From an uncultured Hyphomicrobiales bacterium (lineage in GTDB: Bacteria > Pseudomonadota > Alphaproteobacteria > Rhizobiales > Devosiaceae), in NCBI GenBank assembly GCA_903842455.1, contig CAIMLX010000233.1:1-35774 (forward strand): DNA of 35,774 bases. The letters run 5' to 3'. The notes under the pieces were generated by a model, which ran no database searches, was not told the origin of the DNA, and saw only the letters and a program-made list of their open reading frames with translations. This document shows positions 18,486-27,264 of this stretch, one piece after another. The position numbers and the translations under genes were made by a program. Numbering within the stretch: position 1 is the stretch's first letter; each line of letters begins with the position of its first letter.

Positions 18486-19907
18486 TCACCGCTTCATCTC
18501 CCACTTCGTCGCGCGCTGGCCGTCCTCGTCCTTGTAGTCCATCAGTTGGACACCCTGTGTCAGCAATTCGGTCCGGATGGCGTCCGCGGTGGCGAAATCG
18601 CGGGTGTTGAGGGCGGTGAGGCGGCGGTTCACTGCTTCCTCGATATCGACTGACGCATCGGCCGAGAGGCCGGCCGGCTGCAGCAGCGTATCCAGCCCGA
18701 AGCCGAGGAATTCGAGCGTTGCGCCGAGGGTGTCGGCGGCGACCTGCTCGGTGCGGGCCGCTTTCGCCAGCGCGTCGATCGCCACCGAAGCGCGGTGGAA
18801 GTTCAGGTCGTCCGACAGCGCTTCGAGTACGGGTTCGGCCGGCGGCATCACCGCGCCGCGCGTCGCGTCGGCCGTGGCGCGCTGCCAGTCGCGGAGCTTG
18901 GTTTCGGCCTCCTCCAGCCGCTTCACCGAGAAATCGATCGGTTCGCGGTAGTGGGTCATCAGCATGGCGAGGCGCAGAACTTCGCCGGGCCATTTGCGGC
19001 CACCGAACTTCTCGGTCTCCAGCAGCTCGTGGATGGTGATGAAGTTGCCGCGCGACTTCGACATCTTCTGGCCTTCGACCTGCAGGAAGCCGTTGTGCAG
19101 CCAGTAGTTGGCCATGGTGTGGGTGCCGTGGGCGCAGCGGGACTGGGCGATCTCGTTTTCGTGGTGCGGGAAGATGAGATCGAGCCCGCCGGCGTGGATG
19201 TCGAACACCTGGCCGAGGTAGCGCTCGCTCATCGCCGAGCACTCGATGTGCCAGCCGGGACGGCCCCTGCCCCAGGGCGAGGGCCAGCCGGGTTCGGCCT
19301 CGCTCGACTGCTTCCACAGCACGAAATCGGCCGGGTTTCGCTTGTGCGCCTCGACGGCGATGCGGGCGCCGGCGACGTTGTCCTCGAGGTTGCGGCCGCT
19401 CAGCTTGCCGTAGTCGGGCATGGAATCGACCGCGAACAGCACCTCGCCTGCCGCCTCGTAGGCGTGCTCAGAGCCGATCAGCGACGTGATCAGCGACTGC
19501 ATCTGGGGGATGTTGTCGGTGGCGCGCGGCTGGTACGTGGGCTTCAGCGCGCCGAGGGCTTTCGTATCCTTCTGGTACTGGTTGGCGGTCGTCTCGGTGA
19601 CGCGGCGGATCGCTTCGTTCAGTTCGAGGCCGGGAAAATCCCGCACCGCCCGTGCGTTGATCTTGTCGTCGACGTCGGTGATGTTGCGCGCATAGGTGAC
19701 GTGGCTCTCGCCGTAGAGATGGCGGAGCAGCCGGAACAGCAGGTCGAAGACGATCACCGGGCGCGCGTTGCCGATATGGGCGTAGTCGTAGACCGTCGGC
19801 CCGCACACATACATGCGCACGTTTTGCGGATCGATGGGGGTAAACACCTCCTTCGTCCGGGTCAGCGTGTTGTAGAGCCGCAAAGTCTGAGTGTCGCCCA
19901 AAGCCAT
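18486..19907 (-). CDS. cysS: Cysteinyl-tRNA synthetase
   Basis: Class I aminoacyl-tRNA synthetase that charges tRNA-Cys. 473 residues. HIGN (44-47) and KMSKS (281-285) signatures are intact; zinc ligands Cys35, Cys223, His248 and Glu252 have the spacing seen in the E. coli enzyme. ATG at 19907 is chosen over the upstream in-frame ATG at 19919 because GAGGGA lies directly before it. C-terminal DALR-like anticodon region about 390-473. Transcribed toward a palindromic repeat. Confidence 0.97.
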   Translation of the reverse strand: MALGDTQTLRLYNTLTRTKEVFTPIDPQNVRMYVCGPTVYDYAHIGNARPVIVFDLLFRLLRHLYGESHVTYARNITDVDDKINARAVRDFPGLELNEAIRRVTETTANQYQKDTKALGALKPTYQPRATDNIPQMQSLITSLIGSEHAYEAAGEVLFAVDSMPDYGKLSGRNLEDNVAGARIAVEAHKRNPADFVLWKQSSEAEPGWPSPWGRGRPGWHIECSAMSERYLGQVFDIHAGGLDLIFPHHENEIAQSRCAHGTHTMANYWLHNGFLQVEGQKMSKSRGNFITIHELLETEKFGGRKWPGEVLRLAMLMTHYREPIDFSVKRLEEAETKLRDWQRATADATRGAVMPPAEPVLEALSDDLNFHRASVAIDALAKAARTEQVAADTLGATLEFLGFGLDTLLQPAGLSADASVDIEEAVNRRLTALNTRDFATADAIRTELLTQGVQLMDYKDEDGQRATKWEMKR

Positions 19908-20074
19908 AGTCCCTCGCATGCGTGTCGTCGCGCGGGGCGGGTTCTTCTGGTCGAGAAGTCAGGAGAATGAAGAAAACCGCACCGCCAGCAATTGCCTAGC
20001 GGATAATAATCGAGCCCGAAATGCAGCAGATCGCGACGGCGGTTTTCATGGACGGCAAAATGGCTGGGCGGCGC
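19908..20074. other. Short interval upstream of cysS
   Basis: Separates cysS from the terminator of the next gene. It holds a 10-codon plus-strand ORF (19968-20000, MKKTAPPAIA) with an AGGAGA in front, probably fortuitous, and the cysS promoter must lie here. I recognise no consensus promoter or leader element. Confidence 0.3.
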
Positions 20075-20103
20075 AAAAAAAGCAAGGGGCGCCGAAGCGC
20101 CCC
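20075..20103 (-). terminator. Intrinsic terminator of the 20116 gene
   Basis: On the minus strand GGGGCGC, a TTCG tetraloop and GCGCCCC (7-bp stem, 20103-20086), followed by TTGC and a seven-T run (20081-20075). Starts 12 nt after the stop codon of the 20116 gene. Confidence 0.9.
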
Positions 20104-20115
20104 CAAACCGGGTGG

Positions 20116-20610
20116 TTACTGGGCCGGCGCAGTGGCCGGATCGGCCGGATCGGCCGGATCAGCCGGCGCGGCAGGGTCAGCCGGTGCCGCGGGCTCGGCC
20201 GGGGCTTCCGCGTCGGCCGGCGGCGGGTTCTCGGGGGGCGGCATCAGCGCCATTACCTCGGGCGAGGCGTAGCAGGTGTTGAGCACCTCGCGCGCCTTGT
20301 CCTCGACGGCCTGGTAGTTGCCGTGGGCAGCATGCAGTTCCTCGGTCCCCTCGCCGCGCAGGTCGATGGCGAGGATGTCGATATCGGCCTGCGGGAGTTC
20401 CGAGAAACCGGTGGCGAGGCAGCCGCAGAGCGGCGTCAGGATGGTCGTCGGGTCGGTCCCCGCGGGCACCTCACCGAGCAGGAACACCTCGGCGGCGGCA
20501 CAGGACTGGTTGAAGCCGGTGAGGTCGGCGGGCGTATCCTGCGCCTGGGCTGCCGGCATGGCGAAAAGAACTGAGGCCGCCATCAGGGCAGCGAGGGCAA
20601 AGCGGGACAC
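20116..20610 (-). CDS. Exported hypothetical protein with Ala/Pro/Asp repeat tail
   Basis: 164 residues. Signal peptide about 1-24 (MSRFALAALMAASVLFAMPA, ending AQAQ). The mature part has four cysteines (Cys37, Cys62, Cys64, Cys113), including CGC at 62-64, suggesting a disulfide-bonded periplasmic domain. The tail is a low-complexity run of AlaProAlaAsp units; in DNA, a perfect 9-bp unit GGCCGGATC is repeated three times at 20134-20160. The GTG at 20610 has AGGAG about 8 nt upstream and gives a clean signal peptide; the longer frame to 20670 is less plausible. I do not recognise a family. Confidence 0.72.
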   Translation of the reverse strand: MSRFALAALMAASVLFAMPAAQAQDTPADLTGFNQSCAAAEVFLLGEVPAGTDPTTILTPLCGCLATGFSELPQADIDILAIDLRGEGTEELHAAHGNYQAVEDKAREVLNTCYASPEVMALMPPPENPPPADAEAPAEPAAPADPAAPADPADPADPATAPAQ

Positions 20611-20673
20611 GAGGTGGCTCCTTGGTGCAGGCGCACCGGTCGGCACGCATTTGACTTGATAGCACCTCATACG

Positions 20674-20700
20674 AAAAAGGCGGCCCGAATGGGGCCGCCT
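20674..20700 (-). terminator. Intrinsic terminator of the cytochrome c' gene
   Basis: On the minus strand a 9-bp stem (AGGCGGCCC at 20700-20692 paired with GGGCCGCCT at 20686-20678, loop CATTC) is followed by five T. It begins 31 nt after the cytochrome stop. Confidence 0.9.
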
Positions 20701-20730
20701 CCTGGAGTGAGCTGTGCAAACTTCCGACGG

Positions 20731-21198
20731 TCAGGCGCGGAACTGCTGGTGGCACTGGCCGCAAAGGCCGCCGATCGTCTTCATCGAAGCGCCATAGGCG
20801 TCGGCATCGCCCGCCTCGGCAGCGGCCTTCATGGCGGTGGCAGCGACGACGCCCTGGGTCAGCAGACCCTGGAACGCCTCGTAGTTCTGCCAGATCTCGG
20901 GCTTGGCATCGGTGCCTGCACCCGAACCCTCGGGGAACAGCACGGTGTAACTCGAGAAGTTGGAGATGAGCGTATCGGCAGCTGCCACGGCCTCGGCGCC
21001 GGTGAGGCTGCCCGCGGCCTTCAGGGTGGCGCCGTTCAGCTTCATCAGCTCCTGGCGCTTGGCCACCATCTGCTCGACCGTGAGGGTCGACAGGGCGGGA
21101 TCGGGCGTGATGACAACATCCTGCGCGATGGAGGTGAAGGCCGCGGCGCCGATGGCTACGGCGACTGCGGCGGTGACTACGAACTTTGACAGGCGCAT
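20731..21198 (-). CDS. Cytochrome c' (class II c-type cytochrome)
   Basis: 155 residues. Signal peptide about 1-25. Helix A region VEQMVAKRQELMK (41-53), LFPEGSG (87-93) and the C-terminal haem motif CGQCH (146-150) match the four-helix cytochrome c' family, which binds haem covalently at a C-terminal CXXCH. Periplasmic; proposed roles include NO binding. ATG at 21198. Monocistronic, bounded by a terminator. Confidence 0.92.
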   Translation of the reverse strand: MRLSKFVVTAAVAVAIGAAAFTSIAQDVVITPDPALSTLTVEQMVAKRQELMKLNGATLKAAGSLTGAEAVAAADTLISNFSSYTVLFPEGSGAGTDAKPEIWQNYEAFQGLLTQGVVAATAMKAAAEAGDADAYGASMKTIGGLCGQCHQQFRA

Positions 21199-21378
21199 CG
21201 GTGGGGACTCCGGACTTTCTCGGGTAGGGAGTTAAGTGACGCTTTTCGCCAGCGGCCGCAGCAACTTGGCAAGATGCGAGGATGAGCGTAGCCGTGCCGG
21301 ACGGGGCGCGACAGGGGGATAACATCACGCAGGAGCAGATATTCCATCACGGCTTGGTTATCTGATGGGGGCTGCAAT

Positions 21379-21404
21379 GGAACCCTGCACCGCGCATTAA
21401 TGTT
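21379..21404 (+). promoter_or_regulatory. EcfG/RpoE2-like promoter candidate for the DUF2865 gene
   Basis: GGAAC at 21379-21383, 17-18 nt spacer, then TGTT at 21401-21404. Alphaproteobacterial general stress sigma factors recognise GGAAC with a 16-19 nt spacer and a GTT-type -10. It lies 80 bp before the DUF2865 start. Match is to a short consensus only. Confidence 0.35.
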
Positions 21405-21483
21405 TGTTGCGATTGATGGTGGTCGCGGTTTGGGCGCAAACCGGCGATAACAGACGCCAAACGGGGATCCGGTTCGGGATTTG

Positions 21484-22650
21484 ATGTACTTCGTCCAGCG
21501 ATATCTCTTGCAAGCTCTGGTGCTGCTGTTTGCGGCATTCGCTGGGCTCGCCCTCGACGTTTCCACCGCCTACGCGCAGTCGAACGCCTGCTCGCGCCTG
21601 CGCTCGAGCCTTGAAACCCTCGACCGAAACTCGGACTTCCGTGACTCGCGCGGCAACTCGCAGCAGTTGAAGCAGGCGCAGCGCGAGGTGCAGCGCGCCG
21701 AGAGCTCGTATGTTCGCGAAGGCTGTAACGCCGACGCCAAGGCGGGCCGGCGACTGAATGCGCAGTGCCAGCAGATTGCCCGCCGCGTGCTGAACGGGCG
21801 CGAAGAGGTGAAGCAGCTCGAGAGCACCGTCAACACTGCCGGCGCCGTCGCCGGGCAGCGCGAGGCGATCCTGCAGGAAATGTCGCGCTTTGGCTGCGAG
21901 ACCCGCTCGCGCGTCAACGACAACCGCGAGCGCAACCGCGGCAACCTCTTCGAGCAGCTGTTCGACGTGTTTACCGATGACGGCTTCGATGGCGAGGGCG
22001 GGGTGCGCGGCGAAGAGTTCAACCCCTACGGCAACTACCACACGGTCCGCACCCTGTGCGTGCGCAAGACCGACGGCTTCTACTGGCCGATCAGCTATTC
22101 GACGTTGACCGACTACATCCCCAACGACGCCGAGCAGTGCCGCGCCATGTGCCCGGCGCTCGATGTCGACCTCTACTACTACGACAATCCCGGGCAGGAG
22201 CCCGAGCAGATGGTCAACCAGTACGGCGAGCCTTACGCCTCGCTGCCGACCGCGTTCAAGTTCCGCACCGAGTTCGATACCGCATCGAAGTGCCAGCAGC
22301 AGGTGGCGGGTGGCGATGTGTCGGTGGCCACACTTTCCGACGGCAGTACGCGCACCATGATCACCTACGAGGGCGTGACTTTCCCGCTGCCGGTGCGCGA
22401 CCCGCGCAACATCACCACCTTCGTCGATGCTCCCGCCGAAATGACCGTGGCAGCCGCGACCTTCGTCGATGTGCCGCTGCCGCGCCCGCGTCCGGCCGCA
22501 CCGGGGGAAACGCCGGTCGTGGTGGCGGTGCCGGTGGCAGCGACTGTCGCCGCGGTCGAGGCCGAGCGGGTCGTCAGCGTCGGCGGCAAGCGGGTCAGGG
22601 TAGTCGGTCCAGACACCCCTTACGCCCAAGCAGCGGCAACAGCACCCTGA
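21484..22650 (+). CDS. DUF2865 domain exported protein
   Basis: 388 residues. Signal peptide about 1-32 ([18 protein letters not shown], ending AYAQ). A coiled-coil/Arg-Gln-rich helical section follows (about 34-145). The DUF2865 core is [20 protein letters not shown], then [36 protein letters not shown]. The tail is Val/Ala/Pro-rich. DUF2865 proteins are common in Rhizobiales and have no known function. ATG at 21484 preferred over the TTG at 21481. Its last 56 bases overlap the 3' end of gltX on the other strand. Confidence 0.88.
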   Translation: MYFVQRYLLQALVLLFAAFAGLALDVSTAYAQSNACSRLRSSLETLDRNSDFRDSRGNSQQLKQAQREVQRAESSYVREGCNADAKAGRRLNAQCQQIARRVLNGREEVKQLESTVNTAGAVAGQREAILQEMSRFGCETRSRVNDNRERNRGNLFEQLFDVFTDDGFDGEGGVRGEEFNPYGNYHTVRTLCVRKTDGFYWPISYSTLTDYIPNDAEQCRAMCPALDVDLYYYDNPGQEPEQMVNQYGEPYASLPTAFKFRTEFDTASKCQQQVAGGDVSVATLSDGSTRTMITYEGVTFPLPVRDPRNITTFVDAPAEMTVAAATFVDVPLPRPRPAAPGETPVVVAVPVAATVAAVEAERVVSVGGKRVRVVGPDTPYAQAAATAP

Positions 22651-23929
22651 GTTCGGGCCCCTGCTCGCGGCCGGTCAGCGCCAGCCGCAGTGGATGGAAC
22701 AGCCCCCTGCCCTTGCGGCCGGTCCGCTCCTTAAGCGCGCTGGTCCACGCCGACCATGTGGTCTCGTCGAACGGCTCGGCGGGCAGCAGGTCCTTCGCCG
22801 TCGTGAGGTAGTCGCGATCCTCGTCGGCCACGACGGGCGTCACCGGCCCCGTCACCAGGGTTGCCAGATCGGCGATGTCGGCGAAGCGTGACAGGTTGCC
22901 CCGAAGCGCCAGCCAGAGTGGCTCCGACGCAAGGCCCAGCGGCGCCAGCCGCGGTTCCACCGCTTCATAGGGCATGGCGTGCAGGATGCGCGCGTTGAGG
23001 CTGTCGAGTTCGGCGGGGTCGAAGCGGGCCGAGCCAAGCGAGACCGTCGAGAGGTCGAACGCCGCTGCGATCGCCGCGAGGTCGGGATAGGGCTCGAGCG
23101 CCAGTGACGTGCCGGTAAGCACCGCCATGATGGCGACCGCCATCGGCTCGTAGCCGGCCTCGCGCAGGTCCATCAGCGACAGCGAGCCGAGGCGCTTCGA
23201 CAACCCCTCCCCATCCGCTCCGGTCAGGAGGTTGTGGTGAGCGAAGAACGGCACGGCGCCGCCCAGCGCCTCGAAGATCTCGATCTGCGTGCCGGTATTC
23301 GAGACGTGATCCTCGCCCCGGATAACATGGGTAATGCCCAGGTCGATGTCGTCGACCACCGAGGGCAGCGTGTAGAGGTAGCTGCCATCGGCACGGATCA
23401 GCACCGGGTCGGACATCGAGGCGGTGTTGACCGTCTGCGGCCCCTTGATCAGGTCGTCGAAGTGCACCGGCTTGCCGTCGAGCTTGAAGCGCCAATGCGG
23501 CGTGCGGCCCTCGGCCTCGTATTTCGCTTTCTGCTCGGGCGTGAGATTCAGAGCGGCGCGATCGTAGACCGGCGGGCGGCCGAGCAGGCGGGCGCGGGCG
23601 CGCTTGATATCCAGTTCCTCCTCGGTCTCCCAGGCGGGATAGAGGCGGCCCGAGGCGATCAGGCGGTCGCGGGCGTTGTCGTAGAGCGCGGTGCGGTCGG
23701 ACTGGCGGACCTTGTGGTCAGGCGTGATGCCGAGCCAGGCAAGGTCAGCCTCGATACCCGCCGCGAACGCATCGGTCGAGCGCGCGCGGTCGGTGTCGTC
23801 GAGGCGGAGGATGTACTGGCCGGAGCGGGCCTTGGCGAAGAGCCAGTTCAGCAGCGCCGGGCGCGCGTTGCCGAGGTGCAGGCGGCCGGTGGGCGACGGG
23901 GCGTAGCGGACGATGGGGGTGGTGGTCAC
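22595..23929 (-). CDS. gltX: Glutamyl-tRNA synthetase, second/short type
   Basis: 444 residues. HLGN (18-21) and GLSKR (242-246) are the two ATP-site motifs; the latter deviates from KLSKR by Gly for Lys. The usual zinc-binding cysteines of GltX are absent in the [19 protein letters not shown] region. [11 protein letters not shown] (202-212) is intact. The anticodon-binding C-terminal half is present, so this is not GluQ-RS. GTG at 23929 has GAGG 7 nt upstream and gives the family N-terminus [14 protein letters not shown]; an upstream ATG at 23953 is less likely. Many alphaproteobacteria have two GltX proteins; its tRNA preference is inferred. Confidence 0.9.
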   Translation of the reverse strand: MTTTPIVRYAPSPTGRLHLGNARPALLNWLFAKARSGQYILRLDDTDRARSTDAFAAGIEADLAWLGITPDHKVRQSDRTALYDNARDRLIASGRLYPAWETEEELDIKRARARLLGRPPVYDRAALNLTPEQKAKYEAEGRTPHWRFKLDGKPVHFDDLIKGPQTVNTASMSDPVLIRADGSYLYTLPSVVDDIDLGITHVIRGEDHVSNTGTQIEIFEALGGAVPFFAHHNLLTGADGEGLSKRLGSLSLMDLREAGYEPMAVAIMAVLTGTSLALEPYPDLAAIAAAFDLSTVSLGSARFDPAELDSLNARILHAMPYEAVEPRLAPLGLASEPLWLALRGNLSRFADIADLATLVTGPVTPVVADEDRDYLTTAKDLLPAEPFDETTWSAWTSALKERTGRKGRGLFHPLRLALTGREQGPELRVLLPLLGRKGCLDRLP

Positions 23930-23973
23930 TCTGCGACCTCGCACTCTGACCACGATGCATCCACACCTGCTCG

Positions 23974-24061
23974 GTCATCCCGGCGAAGGCCGGGATCCAG
24001 CCTGAGACGTCGCGGCTGGCTCGTAGCGCTCAGGATGGGCCCCGGCCTTCGCCGGGGTGAC
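23974..24061. repeat. REP-like palindromic element, copy B
   Basis: Arms 23974-24006 and 24029-24061 (33 nt) are inverted with 4 mismatches and a 22-nt spacer. Each arm contains CCCGGC-GAAG-GCCGGG. Same family as the element at 8133-8212. It fills the gap between gltX and nadE. Confidence 0.9.
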
Positions 24062-24102
24062 ATCGTGCTTGTTTCGAGGGCCTGCCGAACTGCCACGCCC
24101 AC

Positions 24103-25818
24103 TTACTCCAGCCCCTTGCTGTCGATCGTCTCGGTCCCACCGACCGCCGTATGCGTATCGCGATACCCGTTGGTGATCGGGTAGCGCCGCCCGAGCCCGA
24201 AGGCCTTGCGGGTGATCTTCACGCCCGGGGCCGACTGGCGGCGCTTGTATTCGGCGATGTTGGTGAGGCGCGCGATGCGTTGCACCAGCGCCAGGTCGAA
24301 GCGACCCTCGCCCTTTGCGACGATCTCGGCGAGCGACAGTTCCTTTTCCACCAGCCCGACGAGGATCTCGTCGAGGATGGGGTAAGGCGGCAGCGAGTCC
24401 TGGTCCTTCTGGTTCTCGCGCAGCTCGGCGGTGGGGGCCTTGTCGATGATGTTCTGGGTGATGACTTCGCCGGACGGGCCGAGGCAATCGGCCGGCTTGT
24501 GCTTGTTGCGCCAGTCGGCCAGCTCGTAGACACGCATCTTCAGCATGTCCTTGATCGGGTTGAAGCCGCCGTTCATGTCGCCGTAGATGGTGGCGTAACC
24601 GACCGCCATTTCCGACTTGTTGCCGGTGGTGAGCAGCAGGCCGCCGAGCTTGTTCGACACCGCCATCAGGTAGACGCCGCGCATGCGCGACTGGATGTTC
24701 TCTTCAGTGAGGTCGACCGGGCGGTTGCCGAACACCGGGGCGAGTTCAGCGAGCGCCGCCTCGACCGGGTCGCCGATCGACACGACATCGTACTTCACGC
24801 CGAGCCGGCGGGCGCAATCCTCGGCGTCGGCGAGGCTTTCGGGCGACGTGTAGCGATAGGGCAGCATCAGGCAGTGGACGTTGTCCGCGCCGATCGCATC
24901 GACCGCCATGGCGGCCACCACGGCGCTGTCGATGCCGCCCGAGAGGCCGAGCAGCACGTGCTTGAAACCGTTCTTGAGCACATAATCGCGCAGCCCCAGC
25001 ACGCAGGCGCGCCACGGCGCTTCGTCCACCGACGAGAGCTGCTCGACGCGGTCGTCGCTCGAGCGCCAGCCATCGGGGGTGCGCTGCCAGCTGGAGATCA
25101 GCAGCTCGGGCTCGAAGCTCTTCGCCTGCACGACCAGCCGGCCGCCGGGCTCGACGGCGAAGCTCGCGCCATCATAGACCAGTTCGTCCTGTCCGCCGAC
25201 CTGGTTGAGGTAGAGCAGCGGCACGTTGTCCTCGGCGACGCGGTCGCGCACCAGCTTGTAGCGGGTGGCCTGCTTGTTGCGCCAATAGGGCGAACCGTTG
25301 GGGCAGAGCAGCAGCTGCGCGCCATGGTCGACAAGGTGGGCGCAGACATCGGGGTGCCAGATATCCTCGCAGATCGGGATGCCGATCGAGACGCCCTTGA
25401 TGGTCACCGGCTCCTGCAGCTCGGCCCGCTCGAAATAGCGCTTCTCGTAGAAAATATCGTCGTTGGGCAGTTCGCGCTTGAAGCGGCGGGCAATGATCTC
25501 GCCGCCCTCGCACACCAGCGCGGCGTTGAACAACGTGCCACCATCTTGCCAGACGCAGGGCATTATGGCGGTTACGCTGGTGTCAGCGGTGGCGCGCGCA
25601 AACTCCTCGGCGGCTGCCATGGCGTCGGCGACGAAGCGTGGCTTGAACAGCAGGTCGTCGGGGAAGTAGCCGGTGATGAACAGCTCGGGGAACAGCAGGA
25701 TATCGGCCTGCCTCGCGGCGGCCTGCGCCAGCGTGTCTTTCGCCAGTTGCAGGTTTTGCGCGATGGCCCCGACCGTGGGGTTCAACTGAGCCAGCGCAAT
25801 GCGAAGTCGATCGGTCAC
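24103..25818 (-). CDS. nadE: Glutamine-dependent NAD+ synthetase
   Basis: Converts nicotinic acid adenine dinucleotide to NAD+, using glutamine as the nitrogen source. 571 residues, two domains. The N-terminal nitrilase-like amidase has the triad Glu45 (FPELFITGY), Lys114 (RRFKRELP) and Cys150 (ICEDIW). The C-terminal synthetase has the PP-loop LSGGIDSA (292-299) and TTGNKSEMAVGY. GTG at 25818; a GGCGGA about 8 nt upstream is a moderate Shine-Dalgarno. Same strand as gltX, separated by the REP-like element. Confidence 0.96.
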   Translation of the reverse strand: MTDRLRIALAQLNPTVGAIAQNLQLAKDTLAQAAARQADILLFPELFITGYFPDDLLFKPRFVADAMAAAEEFARATADTSVTAIMPCVWQDGGTLFNAALVCEGGEIIARRFKRELPNDDIFYEKRYFERAELQEPVTIKGVSIGIPICEDIWHPDVCAHLVDHGAQLLLCPNGSPYWRNKQATRYKLVRDRVAEDNVPLLYLNQVGGQDELVYDGASFAVEPGGRLVVQAKSFEPELLISSWQRTPDGWRSSDDRVEQLSSVDEAPWRACVLGLRDYVLKNGFKHVLLGLSGGIDSAVVAAMAVDAIGADNVHCLMLPYRYTSPESLADAEDCARRLGVKYDVVSIGDPVEAALAELAPVFGNRPVDLTEENIQSRMRGVYLMAVSNKLGGLLLTTGNKSEMAVGYATIYGDMNGGFNPIKDMLKMRVYELADWRNKHKPADCLGPSGEVITQNIIDKAPTAELRENQKDQDSLPPYPILDEILVGLVEKELSLAEIVAKGEGRFDLALVQRIARLTNIAEYKRRQSAPGVKITRKAFGLGRRYPITNGYRDTHTAVGGTETIDSKGLE

Positions 25819-25856
25819 GGGATAAGTCCGCCGCAGGAGAGAACGGGGCGAGACTT

Positions 25857-25908
25857 AGCCGCTCCCCCCTTGCTCGGCAAGGCGGGAGCGGGTCGCAGGG
25901 GAGCGGCT
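25857..25908. other. Overlapping alternative hairpins between nadE and the outer membrane protein gene
   Basis: AGCCGCTCCCC (25857-25867) is a perfect 11-bp inverted repeat of 25898-25908. It also overlaps a second hairpin, 25861-25873 with 25877-25889 (13 bp, one mismatch, loop TCG), so the two folds exclude each other. It sits at the stop of the outer membrane protein gene. No T tract. Confidence 0.55.
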
Positions 25909-27023
25909 CAGAAGGAGTAGGTCAACTCGGCGAGGAGGCCGAAGCGGAGGGCGGAGAACGGGTTCTCTGTCGAGATGACGTAACCCTGGCTCAGGTCGGG
26001 CGCCGAGTAGAGCGGGTCGGACGGCGCCGGCGGATCGCCCTCGGGCGGCTGCTCGACCGGCGGGGCGACGGTGACCTGACGCCAGGTGGCGTCGTAGGTG
26101 CCCTGCACATACCAGGCACGACCGCCCAGCCGGAGCGTCAGGTTCTCGGTGGGATGGATGCCGGCCATGATCTCGCCCATGGCGCCATAGCCCCAGCCCT
26201 CGACCGAAGTTTCCGAGCCCTTGAAGACGTAGGCCGAGCATGGATCGCCCAGCGCGCAGCCCGGATAGGGGCCAAGGTAGCCGTCAAAGCCGGTATCGTG
26301 GCCGCCCAGCACACCTTCGACGGTGGCATAGGGGACTGCTGCGACTTCGGCGGAGATGTCGAAGAAGTTGCTGAACTCGGCCTTGCCGCTGAGGCCCAGC
26401 CGCAGCATGTGATACTCGATGCGGTCGTCCATGCTGTCGCCCGGCAGACCCCAGATGCCGCTGTCGGCGTCATAGCTGATATCGCCGGAGGCCTCGGCCG
26501 TGGTGAAGCTGGTGCGCGAGCTGCGGGGCGAATTGTTCCAGTAGTTGTAGCCGACGAAGCCGCCCGCTCCATTGCCCTGGCCGTCGTTGAACATGTTCCA
26601 GCCGAAATCGGCGCCGGCATAGGTCATGCTGCCATCCACGACATCGCCGACGCCGTTGGGGTCCTCGTACTCGCCGGCGATTGCGGCGGTGTAGCCGAAC
26701 CAGCCCTTCACATAGGTGGCGGTGGCATCATCCTCGATCCGCAGATGGGCTTCGCCCGAATGCGCGGTATCGGTCGATTCGAAGGTTTCCCCTGCGGCTT
26801 CGAAGTTCTGCGTCCCCATCGAGTACCAGTAGCGCAGGCCCGTTTCGAAGTGGATGCCATCGTCGTCTTCGCCGATGGCGTTCCAGTCCTTGGGCTCGTA
26901 GCTCTGGTAGCCGGAGCGAAAGTCCATTTCTCCACCCCACTCCTCGCCCGGGTCGGCGGCAATGGCAGGCAGACCCGCCGAGGCGGCGATCAGGATGGCG
27001 ATACTCGGTGCCAGGCGCGACAT
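25908..27023 (-). CDS. Outer membrane beta-barrel protein
   Basis: 371 residues. Signal peptide about 1-22 (SIAILIAASAGLPAIA). The mature part alternates aromatic/Gly-rich strands (FETGLRYWYSMG, YVKGWFGYTAA, GGFVGYNYWNN) and ends in a C-terminal strand with terminal Phe (FGLLAELTYSF), typical of barrels inserted by the BAM machinery. It has two cysteines (CALGDPC, a probable disulfide loop). ATG at 27023 with GGAG 9 nt upstream. No specific porin family recognised. Confidence 0.8.
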   Translation of the reverse strand: MSRLAPSIAILIAASAGLPAIAADPGEEWGGEMDFRSGYQSYEPKDWNAIGEDDDGIHFETGLRYWYSMGTQNFEAAGETFESTDTAHSGEAHLRIEDDATATYVKGWFGYTAAIAGEYEDPNGVGDVVDGSMTYAGADFGWNMFNDGQGNGAGGFVGYNYWNNSPRSSRTSFTTAEASGDISYDADSGIWGLPGDSMDDRIEYHMLRLGLSGKAEFSNFFDISAEVAAVPYATVEGVLGGHDTGFDGYLGPYPGCALGDPCSAYVFKGSETSVEGWGYGAMGEIMAGIHPTENLTLRLGGRAWYVQGTYDATWRQVTVAPPVEQPPEGDPPAPSDPLYSAPDLSQGYVISTENPFSALRFGLLAELTYSF

Positions 27024-27264
27024 CGAACAAACTCCGCAAACACTACTCTACTGCGTCCTTTATGCTCCGTTAGGGTTAACGCTCCGCTAAACGCAGTCGC
27101 CATATGCAACAGGGTGGCTTGCAAGTGCATGCGAGAACTTGAAAAATGCACCTCTTGCTAAGTATTCCACAGGCACGTTGCCCCTATGCAATCGTGGTGT
27201 GCAACCCTGACCGGCCTGGCGCATTTGGCTGTCAGACCCGGTATCGAAAAGACGGAAAAAGGAA
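27024..27264. promoter_or_regulatory. Divergent promoter region, outer membrane protein / response regulator
   Basis: Contains TTAA-N7-CTAA (27076-27090, one mismatch from the CtrA TTAA-N7-TTAA pattern), a palindrome CTTGCAAG (27118-27125), and inverted GTGCAT (27125-27130) / ATGCAC (27146-27151). Any of these could be an operator. Roles are unproven. Confidence 0.3.

Noticed and set aside
18271-19317. N-terminal extension of the DUF559 protein through the palindrome into cysS
   Set aside because: The frame runs antiparallel in register with repeat and cysS sequence and has no family similarity there.
19968-20000. 10-codon plus-strand ORF with AGGAGA before it (MKKTAPPAIA)
   Set aside because: Too short, diverges from cysS, contains no cysteine codons, so a leader-peptide role is not supported.
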